A DNA stretch of 64,000 nt. Origin: Suillus spraguei (Eukaryota > Basidiomycota > Agaricomycetes > Boletales > Suillaceae). Every line of letters begins with the position of its first letter. Position 1 is the first letter of the stretch. The translations under genes were made by a program, and so were the position numbers. Positions 47,546-60,288 of this stretch are shown in pieces. Under the pieces are notes generated by a model that was not told where the DNA came from, searched no databases, and worked only from the letters and a program-made list of their open reading frames with translations. The stretch spans positions 186,001 through 250,000 of the forward strand of contig JABCPU010000016.1 of assembly GCA_016800925.1 (NCBI GenBank), written 5' to 3'.

Positions 47546-50500
47546 GAAAAAAACATTCGTGTTCAATGTTAAGTTCCTTCTACAAGCATCTTGTCATGTA
47601 TCTTCCACAGGCTTACGTGGATTGTATTTGGATGAGCACCACCCATCAAACGAGAGTATGGAAAATCTCGAGGAGCAATAATAAACCAGGCTGTTGATAT
47701 CCTCAATGTTTACACCAGCAGTGGTATTTCAAGATTTCAATGTATCGATTCAGTTACAAGTTGGCTCGTCGATGTTCTTAGCCTTTAGGTGATTTTTTCA
47801 AGTATCCATGTATTTGCAACACTGGCAGCTTGAAGCATGCCTAAATATTCTTTTGCTTTTCATCAACTTCACCATTGGTTTCAATGAAAAACACAACGCT
47901 GGTGATACCTTCAAGGCTCTTATGGACTCTCTGGCCCCAAAACTCAATGTCAAGTATAAGGTACGTGTTCTGTTGCACTTTTAACACCCGCACCCTCATG
48001 CTACCATCGCTGTCTTGCTTTCTGATCACCATTCAAAATCCAGGTGCCACATACCTCCCATACCTCCCAATCACGACCGACCATGTCTTTCTCTGACTGT
48101 TGCATGCTAGATATGCTCAGTGTATTTCCATTTACCTGTATGCAACGACAGTCTGACTGCCATCAGATCGATCAACATGTGTGCGAGCCCGCGAGCAAAC
48201 CACAGAGGCTCGCGACTAGCCTGGCGTATACTGCCATGGAAATGCTACAGAACACCGTGTGTACACTTCCAGTTCATCGTGACTGATGGAAAGGACCTAA
48301 CAGGAAATCAACCTTGAGGAGGTAGTGAACAACATCGATATCCTTTCTCTTTCAGGCGACGAAGGCCCCTGTCTCCATCCTCGTTAGGTGCCTCATATTT
48401 GCCTTCGGATCCGTACCTGGTTGAATGGGGTTCCCTGACATTTACTCGGGGATACATAGCCTCATACTTGTGACTTCTTTGTCTGGGTCGGTTGTTCTAT
48501 GTAATACTAAACGCCGCGAGGCCGTTTGGAGAGCGCTCGGCCATACCAGTAATCACCAGAACGGGCTTTGGTTCTCGGAGCCGTCTCCCAGATCCCATCG
48601 TGGGATCTGGGAGACGGCTCCAAGAACCAAAGCCCGTTCTGATGATGGCAATCCTGACAGGCCTCTGAGAGCATTGATGATACCCCAGGTAGTTCTAGTT
48701 CTTCTTCTACCGATACTCCTAATCCTGAGTTACCTACACCGTTCATCACACACCTCCCACTCCATCTAGACCTTCTATTACGCGAACATGATTGCCGCAT
48801 TTCAACAGTTATCGATTTATCTTCAATCAAGCAAGCGTCCTTTCAGTTTACCTTGGCTTGGACCATGCTTTATCGTCTTCTTCTTCTCCTTCCGTCATCG
48901 TTCCCCCATTGTCTAATAATGTCGCAGACTCTCTCGTTGATGGATTCCGCATGATTGCAGTAAGCCTGAGGCCCAGTGAGAGTCTGAGTCAGTCAGTATC
49001 ACACCTGAAGCTGGCAAGGAAACTAAGGTCCAAGTCTTACTGCATAATGCAATGACGATAATCAGGACTTGATTGATGCTAGTTTACACGTTGGCCAAAA
49101 CCCGACTCGCATGGGACCCTTACCTTGGTATTTTTGCTCGAGCGCTTAGATACAGTCGAACATCACCATTATGAATCTGATTATGGTGCTGCCTGATACA
49201 TGCCTTATAGACACGACTTCCATGATTCTTCCCTGTCACCCAACTCCTGAGCGTCATGACGTGATTTAGAATCCAGTGACAGGCTAGAATTCATATTACC
49301 TCACGACTAGCCTGAGGGGTGCACCCAGGTGGCACCCATAGTTGATCCGCGGGTATGTGGGATTCTGAAGGCCTACAGCCATACGGGTGACATTAACACA
49401 GATGTGGATGGATCCGTGGATAGGTCTGCAGGTAATAAGCGAAGCATTCCGTGCGCAAAGAGACGCTCTCAGAGCAAGAGCAAAGACGACTCTCAGCCTT
49501 CCCACCCTCTCAACCACCCAAAGTATGTCCTCCACCTTCTTCGCTACGTGGCAGGAACAAGATGACTGGAAAGAACGTTTGGCGATGTCACTCCATCGAG
49601 ACCTAAAGACTAGAACACTAGTTCAGTCTTATGCACATAACCAGAAGCCCTCGTTTGTACCTCTTCATATGCCCGCATACCTCGTCTCGTTCCCTCGTGC
49701 AAGCACCTTACCCCAATCAGCTGCTAGATCAGCTTTTCTAGCTTCGCAATCTCCTCAGGGAATTGCAAGCCAATGGACAAGAGTTGACAAGCAAGTCCCG
49801 ATACTGTACAATTAGCACAATATCATATATACTGTCGACATTAGGTTAGCCTCAAATGACAATAAACGGGGAAAAAGGTCTGCAGGTGGTATGGGTCACC
49901 CACGGGTGTATATAGGGCAGAAATGTGATCAATCAGGGTTGATGTACGCTATGAATGATGAGAGTATGCTGACCCAGTTTTTATGGCATTGTATCAATGC
50001 ATTTATTGCTTGCGTGTCGCACAGACTTCGTGTTTGCAGGAACTGCTGAGTTCGTAAATAACAATTTTCAATATCCATTTACTGCTGGGTGCCCAAGCGC
50101 TCATGACTTTTGACACTACCTTTGAAATATGCAATTACAATTATTAAAAATGCTAGGTGATCCATTAATGATGCCCGCCCGGTACAATGCGTCTACGCAG
50201 ACAGCATAGTATCCAGATCTCAACGGTGATTTCAAGGTTTAATATCTGCAAAGTATGGTTGCTCCTAAATGGCGGCGCTGTGATAGGTCCGGTGCCGAAC
50301 ACATCAAGCCCGGACCAAGAAGTTCAGAAGGCTGAGAAGGAGATAATAACTGCCAGAATGTACCAGCTACTTTCATATTGACCAGATTCCCTTCACCGCT
50401 TTTGTTTAGTCATGGAGGGTTCCGCTTTATTTGGGCGTGCGAAGTACCCAAAAATGGCCACCTTCTAACGCTCCGATTGTAGTACTCTTGAGACTCATAT

Positions 50501-52048
50501 TCCAGCAGCTGTAAAAAAACAACGGGTGACCATGTCTGCTCATATCACATCCAGTGGCATAGCACAAACTACTCACATAGTACAGTGGTATAAATAGTCG
50601 TACGCTGCGAGAGGTAACAGAGGCTCGTCGTCGCAGCTTGCCATTTTAGGCAACTTTGCGCGCCCAAATATTGTAAGAAGCGGGACCCTTTTGTTTGTCC
50701 AGCTCCACAACTGAGTGAAGGGAACAAAATCGGTTCTGCTCTATCGATGCGAAAATAGCTGCCAGGCGGGTTGTTTCACTGATGGCCAGAAGTCGTTCTT
50801 TGCATGCAGTTTACAGCACCCTCGCAGCTCGATGATACACTAGTATTACGCAGTTGCGCAGGAGGGTTGGTACAATGCTCATCGCTTTACGTTTGCATAT
50901 GATCTTTGACTCAGCATACCAATTTATCTCGAGTATCGACCGAGTGTTGTTCGAGGTTCAACTTGATTCTCATTAGCGAGTCGCATTGAAGGCTCAATGG
51001 AATATCTCAGAAGGCATTTGAGTTGATTCTTGAGCTTATCTTTGAAAGGTACGTCGACTATGTTGATGCTATTCAGGTTTTTAATACTTCTTATTTATAC
51101 ATTCAACGATTTGTAGGATGCGTGCCGGCTCATATAACGACGGGTTCACAAATTTTCTCCACTTTTGTATCATGTACCAATGTAACCATGCATGCGAATC
51201 TGTCGTTTTCCGTGTATTTTCGACACGTTTCTGCCTCCATCTGGCTCGTATATTGATCAAAAATCCGCAGATACTCCTATTACCCAGATCACCCATGCAC
51301 ACCGGGAGTTGGTCTATGAGCCGTTCTCTTCTCGATCATAGGATCCCACAACTATACAGCAATGTCGTTAAACTCTTCAAGGAACTGTCATTTGGCCATG
51401 TCAGTGAGGGGTGCAAAGAACACATGTTCAAGATTGAAACGCGCGAATAGAAAATGTGGACATGTTTAGCAATCGGGATGAAGGACAAGCGCTCCGGTGG
51501 TTTACACTGCTCCACGGTGGCACCTAAAGGCGCTCGAGTAAAATAGGGGTCGCATCAGGTCTTGGTCAACGTGCAAGCCAGCATTAGTTAGGTACTGATT
51601 ATCTGGCCCATCAAGTCTTCGAGTATGATACTCATTAAGTCGGCAGAGCCTTGGACTTTCAGACTTGCATCATGACGAATCACGATCCATGTTTCTTATA
51701 GTATGCAATATCTGGCCAAAATCTTCCTGAAGGCGTTAATGTGGTCGAGTTCTCATCTCTCACGCGAAGCGGAAGGGACATATCTTGAGCGTTAAAATCG
51801 AGCGCCGACACTTCAAATAGTTGACCAGGCCTCATCCATTCAGCAGTAGATCTGATCGAAGATTCCAGAGGGAGCCGTGAAATGTCAAAATTGCTTTCTA
51901 ACTAGAGCTAGTCCTACGCCTGCCGCCAGTGACCGATCGAGTTGGGCACCGAACAAACCTCCACTTGGACAGTTGTGAGATGCTCTTCTCTACAGAGCGC
52001 TAGTCAAAGTATAAATGCCCATCGTACAATTCCATTACTATTACAACG
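47546..52048. other. Accessory 4.5-kb region without a recognised gene
   Basis: Several short stretches look coding-like but join to nothing I recognise. One is about 47845-47960, reading FNEKHNAGDTFKALMDSLAP up to a plausible donor gtacgt. Another is about 48690-48900, a Ser-rich DDTPGSSSSSSTDTPNPELP. A third is the 142-codon frame 49387-49815. They may be gene relics. A long hairpin sits at 48552-48646. No poly(A) tails or LTR ends were found elsewhere in the stretch. Confidence 0.45.
48552..48646. repeat. 95-bp near-perfect inverted repeat (hairpin)
   Basis: Arms 48552-48597 and 48601-48646 pair over 46 bp with two mismatches, around a 3-base centre (tcg). The inner 40 bp differ at one position only (G in one arm, A in the other). 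The left arm contains acgggctttggttct and gagccgtctcccagatccca. It lies within a Ser-rich coding-like stretch, with no flanking duplication that I can see. Confidence 0.9.
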
Positions 52049-53637
52049 ATGCGACTTGTGCTCATAGCCACTTTAGCTCTCTCTCATACCCTCATTGTGC
52101 TTTCTCAATATACAGAGGCAGCCGCGCAGGTTCCGACTCATTCTTCTACCTGTGAGGAACAAGCTAGGCAATCAGGTAGGAATATTCTACGATCAAATCC
52201 ACCTTCATGACTATGCTCGATTGATATATCGCATCAGGCTTGCCCACCGATGGTTGGAGAGTAGTTCACGACGGAGGTCAAATGACATGCCGTCGGGTGA
52301 CTGTTCAAGAACTTGGACTCTGCCGTGGTATTGAATATATTGACGCGGTAAGTTTGTACATATATTTTCGGGGACCGACAAGCTGAGTGCAACTGAGCAG
52401 GACACTAAAGACAAGGAATGCTGTCAAGCTGGGAATGGTGTCACATGGATCAATAGGCCTGAAAATTTAGCCAAGGTATGTGTTCGATGAGTGGATTCTG
52501 GTTGATCATGCTTATCAACATTTCGCAACAGTGCTGCGCCAAGGATCACGTATGGACGTTTGATGACGGAGACGGTCCTGCACGCGGAGGGTGCTGTCTG
52601 GTTGGGTTACACATGCACAATGGGAAGTGTATCCCCCCATACACTCCCCCACCGCCTCCACACTGCCCGCCTGGGACACAGATGATCGATGATCGATGTG
52701 TCCCGATCATTGCTCCCCCTCCGAGCTGCCCGCCTGGGACATTTATACAGGACGGCAGGTGCATCCCAGTTCCGCCTCAAACAGCTAGCTTCCCGGCTGG
52801 GACATACTGTGTCCCAATTATTGTTTACATCCACCCGATTGGGACACACTTGAGCGATGGCCAGCTTTTTCCTTCCCTTCCTTCGCGCTGCCCGCTTGGA
52901 ACGTATATGCACGATGGCATGTGCATCCAAATGCCGAACGGCATCTGCCCCACTGGAACCCGCATGCAAGATGGCATGTGCGTCCAAGTTCCGAACGGCA
53001 TCTGCCCGATTGGAACCCGCATGCAAGATGGTCAGTGTATCCAGATTCATGGCAATGGTCATGGCAACGGTCATGTCAATGTCGAACGACCATGCGCATG
53101 CACGAATTATCCGGCCTGTGGACATGGCAGACATCTAGGCACCAGATATGGACATTGCTATATCCTTTCCTTCTCTGATAGTCCACGGCTCAGCACCGTA
53201 CAAGAAAACTCTATATACGTCAAACTTTGCAAATCACCGAATGATTGCTCCCGCGGAAAGGAGGTTGAGATGGGCGATCCGTTCTACCTTCGAGATCAGC
53301 ATGGACTTTTCACGGATCTGAGGTCGACAAGAGGGTGGATTGATAATGCCCATCATGGCAACCATCTGGGTCTTACCCTTGATGTCAATAGGGCTGGCAG
53401 GTTCACGGGCACCCTGGGCTGTGCTGGCGGTGAATGCGGAATTCAACTTCACGGTGGTCCCGTCATCGGTGGAACGAATTCGATGACATCCGTAAGTTTT
53501 CTCCCTTTCAAAGTATTTTCTTGCGCTGAATGATGTTACTTGTCCATCAGTGGGGTGACACGAGAGTCAGCAAAAAACTCCGTTTCTCTGAGGTAACATG
53601 CGACAATTACTATCAAGTCCCCCTCATCTCCGTCTGA
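52049..53637 (+). CDS. Secreted cysteine-rich protein with CPxGT repeats
   Basis: Five exons: 52049-52175, 52238-52347, 52401-52475, 52532-53491 and 53551-53637. They give about 452 residues. Starts with a signal peptide MRLVLIATLALSHTLIVLSQ. A Cys-containing N-terminal region (TCRRVTVQELGLC, KECCQAG, KCCAKDHVWTFDDGDG) is followed by CCLVGLHMHNGKCIPP and seven units of the form CPxGTxMxDGxCxx, joined by Pro-rich or PNGI linkers. Units 3 and 4 have lost cysteines (FPAGTYCVPI, HPIGTHLSDG). The last two are near-identical 57-bp tandem copies (52925-52981 and 52982-53038). The C-terminal domain reads PFYLRDQHGLFTDLRSTRGW, CAGGECGIQLHGG, then FSEVTCDNYYQVPL. It is probably extracellular, perhaps a wall, adhesion or effector-like protein. 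No known domain was recognised. A decayed relative lies at 46440. Confidence 0.8.
52925..53038 (+). repeat. Two 57-bp tandem units encoding CPxGT repeats
   Basis: Units 52925-52981 and 52982-53038 are near-identical (19 codons each; the shared part is PNGICP-x-GTRMQDG). The high identity next to more divergent upstream units suggests a recent tandem duplication within the gene. Confidence 0.8.
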
Positions 53638-54255
53638 CCTACACAAGGCTGAAGATTCGGGGTGTTATATGTACATACTTTCATTCTGACTAGGACTTGA
53701 TGCCCTCTGTTTGATAGCAATCTAGGTCTGAGCCTCCGATATCATTGACCCCACATTTTTGTTCAATATCATCCTTCACAATAAGTAGCAGTTTGATTGA
53801 GGAAGAAGGTTGGCAGATGCCGTGAAGGAATATTTATATTTATATTCAAGTTCGAAATTGAACCAAAGAGATGATGCAAGAGTACTTATGTTGAACTACA
53901 TCTTCCTACTAGACGAGTCCGTGTGTCCCAAGAGTCCGCGCATCGACTCTAGCACACGCAATTCTGCACGGAATCCTTATCTATGTCGCATATGGGTTTC
54001 CCCAACATAATGCACAGTTCCATATTTTTTTGAAGAAATTCGAAGTAGATCTCGTCTGGTGGCCAACTTATTGGTGCTGGAGGCTAGTTTTGTGCATATA
54101 AGGCTCGCTCTAAAGGTCAGATCACCACAGAAGATTCTGGAATATGGTATGGTGGTTATACATGATAAGAGAATACTAGACAAATTTTTCCAGGGCTACA
54201 TGCTTGTCAGGATCATCTGCAATAAAAGAAACGAGTCCACCACCTGTTGTGCCTT
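53638..54255. other. Intergenic region before the satellite
   Basis: About 0.6 kb with no recognisable gene. It is AT-rich around 53830-53860 (repeated atattta) and leads into a hairpin and the heptamer satellite. Confidence 0.4.
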
Positions 54256-54262
54256 CGGCACA

Positions 54263-54299
54263 GGAAGCAAAAGGAGTGCTTCGCACTCCTTTTGCTCCC
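54263..54299. repeat. Hairpin flanking the satellite
   Basis: A perfect 13-bp stem (gcaaaaggagtgc / gcactccttttgc) around a 3-base ttc loop; imperfect pairing extends it a few bases. Part of the left arm with its leader (ggcacaggaagcaaaaggag) recurs, slightly changed, about 78 bp downstream at 54337-54364. Confidence 0.8.
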
Positions 54300-54335
54300 T
54301 GGCCAAGGCTTCATCCTAATAATTCTGTTTGCCCA
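54291..54335 (+). repeat. Left direct repeat bracketing the satellite
   Basis: The stretch containing gctccctggcc, then ct-catcctaataatt, recurs in the same orientation at 55430-55472, on the far side of the satellite. About 80% identity by eye. Confidence 0.7.
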
Positions 54336-54362
54336 AGGCACAGGAAGGCAAAAAGAGTGCTG

Positions 54363-55170
<808 letters not shown>

Positions 55171-55429
55171 TTCATTCTCTCCTCCCCATGCTCTTCTGTC
55201 CCCCCATCTCTGCATCCTAATGATCATAGCAGCTTTTGAAACAAATAACATGATTTTTCACATGACAAAGTTCATATAATCAATTTAAGAGAAATCTATC
55301 AGAAGATTTTTCCTGAGGGTGGGGGAGGACACTTTCAGCCTGCTGGCAACTTCCAACCTGGTACCCTCCTTTGTTGCTTTCCACTTTTTTGCACTCCTTT
55401 TTGACTTCACTTTTGGCTTCACACTCCCT

Positions 55430-55472
55430 TTGGCTCCCTGGCCTCAGCTCCATCCTAATAATTTGGTTTTAC
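55430..55472 (+). repeat. Right direct repeat bracketing the satellite
   Basis: Same orientation and order as 54291-54335 (tggctccctggcc, then gctccatcctaataatt). It defines a roughly 1.2-kb unit consisting of direct repeat, satellite, spacer, direct repeat. Confidence 0.7.
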
Positions 55473-56685
55473 CCCAGCTTCAGACAACCCATGGCAGCTA
55501 TGCAGTCATGTGACCAAATCATGCAATCACGCAATCACACAATGGGACAACAGTCGGCACTCGAAAAAACCATGCGAGAAATTAAGTGAGCTAACCGAAA
55601 CACACACGAGCATAAGCGAAAACCACATGGCCCTACACGACGTACGCGAAAGCCACGCGAGCTAGCGACAACTTTCACACCCGTTCTCCCTTTCTTCTTA
55701 GATATGCTCCGGACGTGACAATCCATCCAAAGTGTTACATTGTAACTGTGTAAATCAAAACTCCGCAATGCTGAAGTGCGGCACTCGTGATGCTCTCTTA
55801 GCAGCAAGTCAAAAGCCGATCTTCTTGAACCCACACAAGCTCTGGACATATCTCTTGATGGCGCTCGAAACAATCCTGAACGTGTTTCCTTGATTCAAGC
55901 GCAGCTCGATGGCCACCTACAGCTGAAGGATGATCCGAAATTCACTGGCCTTTATGGCCGTCTCCCTCGTGGGCAGAAACACACACACGCAAGCATGGTT
56001 GACGAAAATGCTGCGCTCGGGCCAGCCGAGTCACTTCCAGTTGAGTGTCCCGTGATCTGTTGTCGACTCGATTATTTGCAATATTCAACAGGCTCATCCT
56101 CATCCACTACTCCCCATTATGTTCCTGTGCTATCAATGTCTGATCCCCCCTCAGCTGTTTATTCTGGCATTGCACATACTTTACTTCTTCATGGACACCT
56201 GCATCACCCATTCTCTCCCCAGCATAATTTACATCATCTGCCCAACAATACACAGTATCATACGATTCCTCATCATTCTTTTCGCAATTATCATATACCT
56301 GCGTAAGCTCGTTCAAGTGCACCTGATTTTTCACCTTAGTTACTTTACTAATTCTTATACATGGTCACATAATCAGTTCAATAGCATTGATTGCACATTT
56401 CTACTGCTTCATACAGATTGTTCCGAGTGCCATTGCCTCTACTTAAGTCCCCAACGCACGACTTCACAACACACTGTACAAACGGTGCTGACGACATGCG
56501 GAGTGCAAATAGGCATTGCGGCAGACGTGTGACTTGGTGTGACAAAGTGCGCGAACTCTAGGGAAAATGCACTTTTCTGCGCGGTAACTCTCCGCTGGAC
56601 TCAACACATTGAGTTTCTAAAAAAAAACTAGCAGATGTTGTACCTTAGAGTTCAGTCTGTTGAACCGTCAAAGAATTAAGTTTTT
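55473..56685. other. Region with coding-like fragments, no recognised gene
   Basis: A Cys-containing stretch at about 55697-55790 (+) reads CSGRDNPSKVLHCNCVNQNS. After a plausible acceptor near 55800, another frame reads KADLLEPTQALDISLDGARN and continues through DDPKFTGLYGRLPRGQ to 56306. These look like exons or a degraded gene, but I do not recognise a family and cannot fix a start or stop. An A-run (56620-56628) lies just before the LINE. Confidence 0.4.
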
Positions 56686-58755
56686 ATGTCTGCGTTGTGG
56701 AGTAATAGACGTTACGCCAAAAATGCGCGAACTCCCATGGACATCTACTATCTTTGGCCCATATTGCTTCTTGGACCCGAACCAGGTGGCACCCCGACTA
56801 GGACCCCGGAACTCGACCACCAAAGCAGCGTGCAACTGCGCACAGGACGCCAAAAGGCAGCCCCAAGAGCCCCAAACAACACAAGCACCCATCAACGAGA
56901 CCCCAAGCATCAAAAAAACACCAACCACCCAAGAAACATGGCCCCGACGAACACACCAAACCCACCAACTGCATCCCAGTCGACAAAAATGAACAATCAC
57001 AAAACAACAGCAAACAAACCTCTACTGTCCATCAGTAAATCTAACGAAGACCACGTGCTAGGAACAGGCATAAGAACGGATGTAAACTCGATCAACTCAG
57101 CAAGAAAGATTCTTGCTACTCATGGGCTGACACTACCAACGGCAGGCAACATGCTACAGCCCATAGCAACAGCCCTATTCGAGTTCAGCATATCAGCCAA
57201 TCTAGGAGCGACTCACATTGATATACTCCGCGCAATGGCCTTCGTTCTGCTCGAGATCGACAGGGAGATAGACGTACAAGGTATTGTTCAGAAGATCCAA
57301 GCCCTAATGGGAGGACCGGTCGCCACACTGGATGAGAAGGTAGAGGAATTAGAGAAAACAATAGAAAAGCACAAGTCAGCATTGGAATACACAGCAACAG
57401 AGGTAAGCAAACAACTCAACTCAGCCATACTAAACATTGCACAGGCATCCGAGAATGCTACTGCGGTCAGAAACAACACCCCAACCTCGCACAGAGACAT
57501 CACCGAACAGAAAGGCCAGAGATCATACGCAGCTGCAACCAAGGATGGAATTCCGACTCCCTTAGTCAAGGTCCTTGCCAGAAGCGAAGCTCAAGCGCGT
57601 CAGATACTTATAGAAAGACGCTCACCGAACTTCACTAACATGCTAATCAACCTCACAGAAATTCAGCTAGTTACGAAAGCCAATCTAGCAGTGGAGGCCA
57701 TGACTAAGGAGGACGCCGACATCCCACAGAACATCAAATTCTTATCAGCAAGACGTCTCCCCCAAGGAGGCGTACTGTACGAACTCGACTCAACTGAATC
57801 GGCCACATGGTTTGGTACACCGTCAAACCACAGCAAGTTTCTCGACGGCTTCGGAATCGAGGTAGCAATCAGAGACAGGGCATTCCATGTCATAGTGGAG
57901 AACGTACCGATAAGCTTCGTACCAGAGAACCAAGCGGCACTTTCCGACATCGAACAGAAAGCAGGGATGAGACCCTGGACAATAACAAAGGCAAGATACA
58001 TCAAACCAGTCAACAGACGCAGCCCAGGCCAACGTACTGCCCACATCATCCTCACGTTCAATACAAAAGAAAGCGCCAACCAGGCAATCAAGTTCGGACT
58101 TACTGTAGCAGGTAAGAAAGTTTATGCAAGGAAACTAATTGCCGAACCTTCTAGATGTCTCAAATGCCACTCGTTCGATGGATCACACAAGGCAGCGGAG
58201 TGTCAGCAAGAATCCGACATGTGCGGCACATGCACTGGAATACACAGGACCTCGGCATGCACGATAACTGACCAGAACTTCTTCTTCTGCGCAAACTGCA
58301 ATGCCCAAGGCCACGCAGCCTGGGACAGGAACTGCCCCATGTTCATCCAGAAATGGGACGACCACAAGAACCATCACGCAGAAACGAAGTACCGCTTCTA
58401 CCCAACCAAGGATCCCCTCACATGGGAGAGGATCACAGATGCGAACTTCGAACAACACGAGCACGAAGACTGGCAAGCAAGTTCACAGCAGCCCAACCAA
58501 GAACAGCAACCCCCAAGATACCCCCCGCCAAGGAACAGGGAGAACGAATGGCAAACGGTCCAAAGAAACAGACAACCAAGAACCACAAACCAAACGAACC
58601 CCATCCACACACCCTTGGGGGGACAGACATGTATCACGGATATGTGGGGCCAGCCATCGCAAAGCCAGACGACACTGAAGCCGTCACAGTCTCTGCAGAA
58701 CCGACACGAGACTTCACCTCCCAGCACGCTCGACCCTCACTTGTCATCACCCTGA
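56686..58755 (+). CDS. LINE ORF1 (gag-like, RNA-binding)
   Basis: About 689 codons to a TGA at 58753. The first possible ATG is 56686, but MAPTNTPNPPTASQSTKMNN (56938) may be the real start, since the earlier part reads like 5' leader. An N-terminal Thr/Pro/Asn-rich region is followed by a coiled coil (DEKVEELEKTIEKHKSALEY, about 57334-57400). Then comes an RRM-like gag core (about 57590-58130, with a repeated beta-alpha pattern) and three CCHC-type zinc knuckles at 58156-58338: CLKCHSFDGSHKAAEC, CGTCTGIHRTSAC and CANCNAQGHAAWDRNC. The tail is Gln/Pro-rich. ORF1 proteins coat the element RNA to form the retrotransposition particle. The frame is intact. Confidence 0.9.
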   Translation: MSALWSNRRYAKNARTPMDIYYLWPILLLGPEPGGTPTRTPELDHQSSVQLRTGRQKAAPRAPNNTSTHQRDPKHQKNTNHPRNMAPTNTPNPPTASQSTKMNNHKTTANKPLLSISKSNEDHVLGTGIRTDVNSINSARKILATHGLTLPTAGNMLQPIATALFEFSISANLGATHIDILRAMAFVLLEIDREIDVQGIVQKIQALMGGPVATLDEKVEELEKTIEKHKSALEYTATEVSKQLNSAILNIAQASENATAVRNNTPTSHRDITEQKGQRSYAAATKDGIPTPLVKVLARSEAQARQILIERRSPNFTNMLINLTEIQLVTKANLAVEAMTKEDADIPQNIKFLSARRLPQGGVLYELDSTESATWFGTPSNHSKFLDGFGIEVAIRDRAFHVIVENVPISFVPENQAALSDIEQKAGMRPWTITKARYIKPVNRRSPGQRTAHIILTFNTKESANQAIKFGLTVAGKKVYARKLIAEPSRCLKCHSFDGSHKAAECQQESDMCGTCTGIHRTSACTITDQNFFFCANCNAQGHAAWDRNCPMFIQKWDDHKNHHAETKYRFYPTKDPLTWERITDANFEQHEHEDWQASSQQPNQEQQPPRYPPPRNRENEWQTVQRNRQPRTTNQTNPIHTPLGGQTCITDMWGQPSQSQTTLKPSQSLQNRHETSPPSTLDPHLSSP

Positions 58756-59513
58756 GGATCCCCAACGCCACTCGGTGAATACAACCCAGGCAGATGGAGC
58801 GATGACCAAGACCTAGATTAAATGCCAGAACAACCCAATGACCAATTAGCAGGGGGCGACAACTTACGAATCTGGCAACAAAATCTAAGGAAATCGCTCC
58901 CAGCCTGGGAGCACATGCTCAAGGACCTGAACCCGAATGTATATGACATTGCCTGTATACAAGAACCATATCTAAACCCGGTAAAATTAGCTAACGCCTC
59001 CAACCTAAGACAGTACTGGGATGTAATATACCCGACAGACCATCATACCAGCCCAGAAAGATCGCAAGTAATAATGCTAGTTAACAAAAAACTCTCGAAG
59101 AACGACTGGCACACCGTCACGATCAAATCGTCGAACGTAATGGCAATTGAACTGACGGGCAACTTCGGGAAGGTACGCATGTACAACATATATAATGCCT
59201 GTGATCACGATAACACACTAATATTTCTCGAACGGCACATGGCCACGGAGCGCAACACAAGGCAGGCGCAGCGCACCGCTAAAGGCGAACAAGGCACAAA
59301 ACCAGAGTACATAATGTGGATGGGCGATTTCAACCGCCATCACCCTTTGTGGGAACCACAGCATAACACACACTTATTTACAGCAGCAAATCTAAACGCT
59401 GCAGCAGTACTAATAAACCTATTGTCTATGTATAACCTTGTACAGATACTCCCACTGGGTCTAACTACCCTAGAAGCCTCTAATACAAGAAACCTAACAC
59501 GCCCGGATAATAC

Positions 59514-59518
59514 GTTCT
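59514..59518. repeat. Target-site duplication, left copy (solo LTR)
   Basis: The 5-mer gttct immediately precedes the TG that starts the LTR, and recurs at 60289-60293 right after its terminal CA. Confidence 0.9.
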
Positions 59519-60288
59519 TGTTAAGACTGTACTCAAGGGTAGAAAGATCCAAAGGGCTTTTGGCCTCAGTTCGTACACTGTGCCCCTTTCTCGAGTAATG
59601 CCCCTTATTTCTGGGAGGAGTTATTCGTCTGAAGACCCGGGAGGGTTTGCGTGACGGATCCGGGTGTCCGAAGGTGTCGGATATGATACGTCCGAAGGTA
59701 ATTCGGAACATAAGGAGAGGACAGAGATTAAGGCTAGTTTCGGAACGAGTTCCTAACTAGAAACTAACGGAGATGGACTATCCGAAGATAGAGTCGGAGG
59801 TATAGACTATAGGAATCAATCCTAAGTCTCGGAAGGTGACTTTAAGCAGAGAGTGACTTAAGTCCGGAGGAGGCAGAATGAGTAGAATCTAAGATAATAT
59901 TCGAACTAAGGTTCTACGGAGATCTACAAGTGGTTTATATACAGTAAGTATCTAAGACGGATAATCAGCAAGTCCGGGACCGAGGGCTATGTATGAAGTG
60001 TAACGGAAGTCTATTAGTTATTGCACAGCGGATCAGTAAGCATGAATCGGAAATGAGCACAGGAAACGGATCAGTAACACAGGACGGAAATATAAACAGC
60101 CGGAGTACCGGTAGTAGGAGAAATGACGAAAGGAGATAGACGCAGGTGTTCACCAGGGAGTTAAGGTGCGAGAAGTGAGTACATTCGGATGGGTGGTCTG
60201 GACAGGATCTGTGGACCGGACGGATATGGAAACGATCGGATCTGGACGGATATGATTGGATCTGAGATTAGAAGTATGGTATATGACA
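59519..60288. mobile_element. Solo LTR (770 bp) inserted in LINE ORF2
   Basis: Begins TGTTAAGACTG and ends GTATATGACA, giving the TG..CA termini of an LTR, and is flanked by a perfect 5-bp duplication (gttct). It has no internal coding domain, primer-binding site or second LTR, so it is a solo LTR left by recombination. It contains many CGGA/CGGAT motifs and a TATA-like stretch (tttatatacag at about 59935). Its removal exactly restores the LINE ORF2 frame (codon T|GC). Orientation was not determined. Confidence 0.9.

Noticed and set aside
49387..49815. A 142-codon + frame
   Set aside because: It could be a gene relic, but has no recognisable motif, no splice continuity and lies in repeat-rich DNA. 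Left inside the description of the region.
59519..60288. Possibility that the 770-bp insert is an intron or intein in ORF2
   Set aside because: It starts TG and ends CA, is flanked by a 5-bp duplication and contains stops in the ORF2 frame. This is a solo LTR pattern, not a splice or intein pattern.
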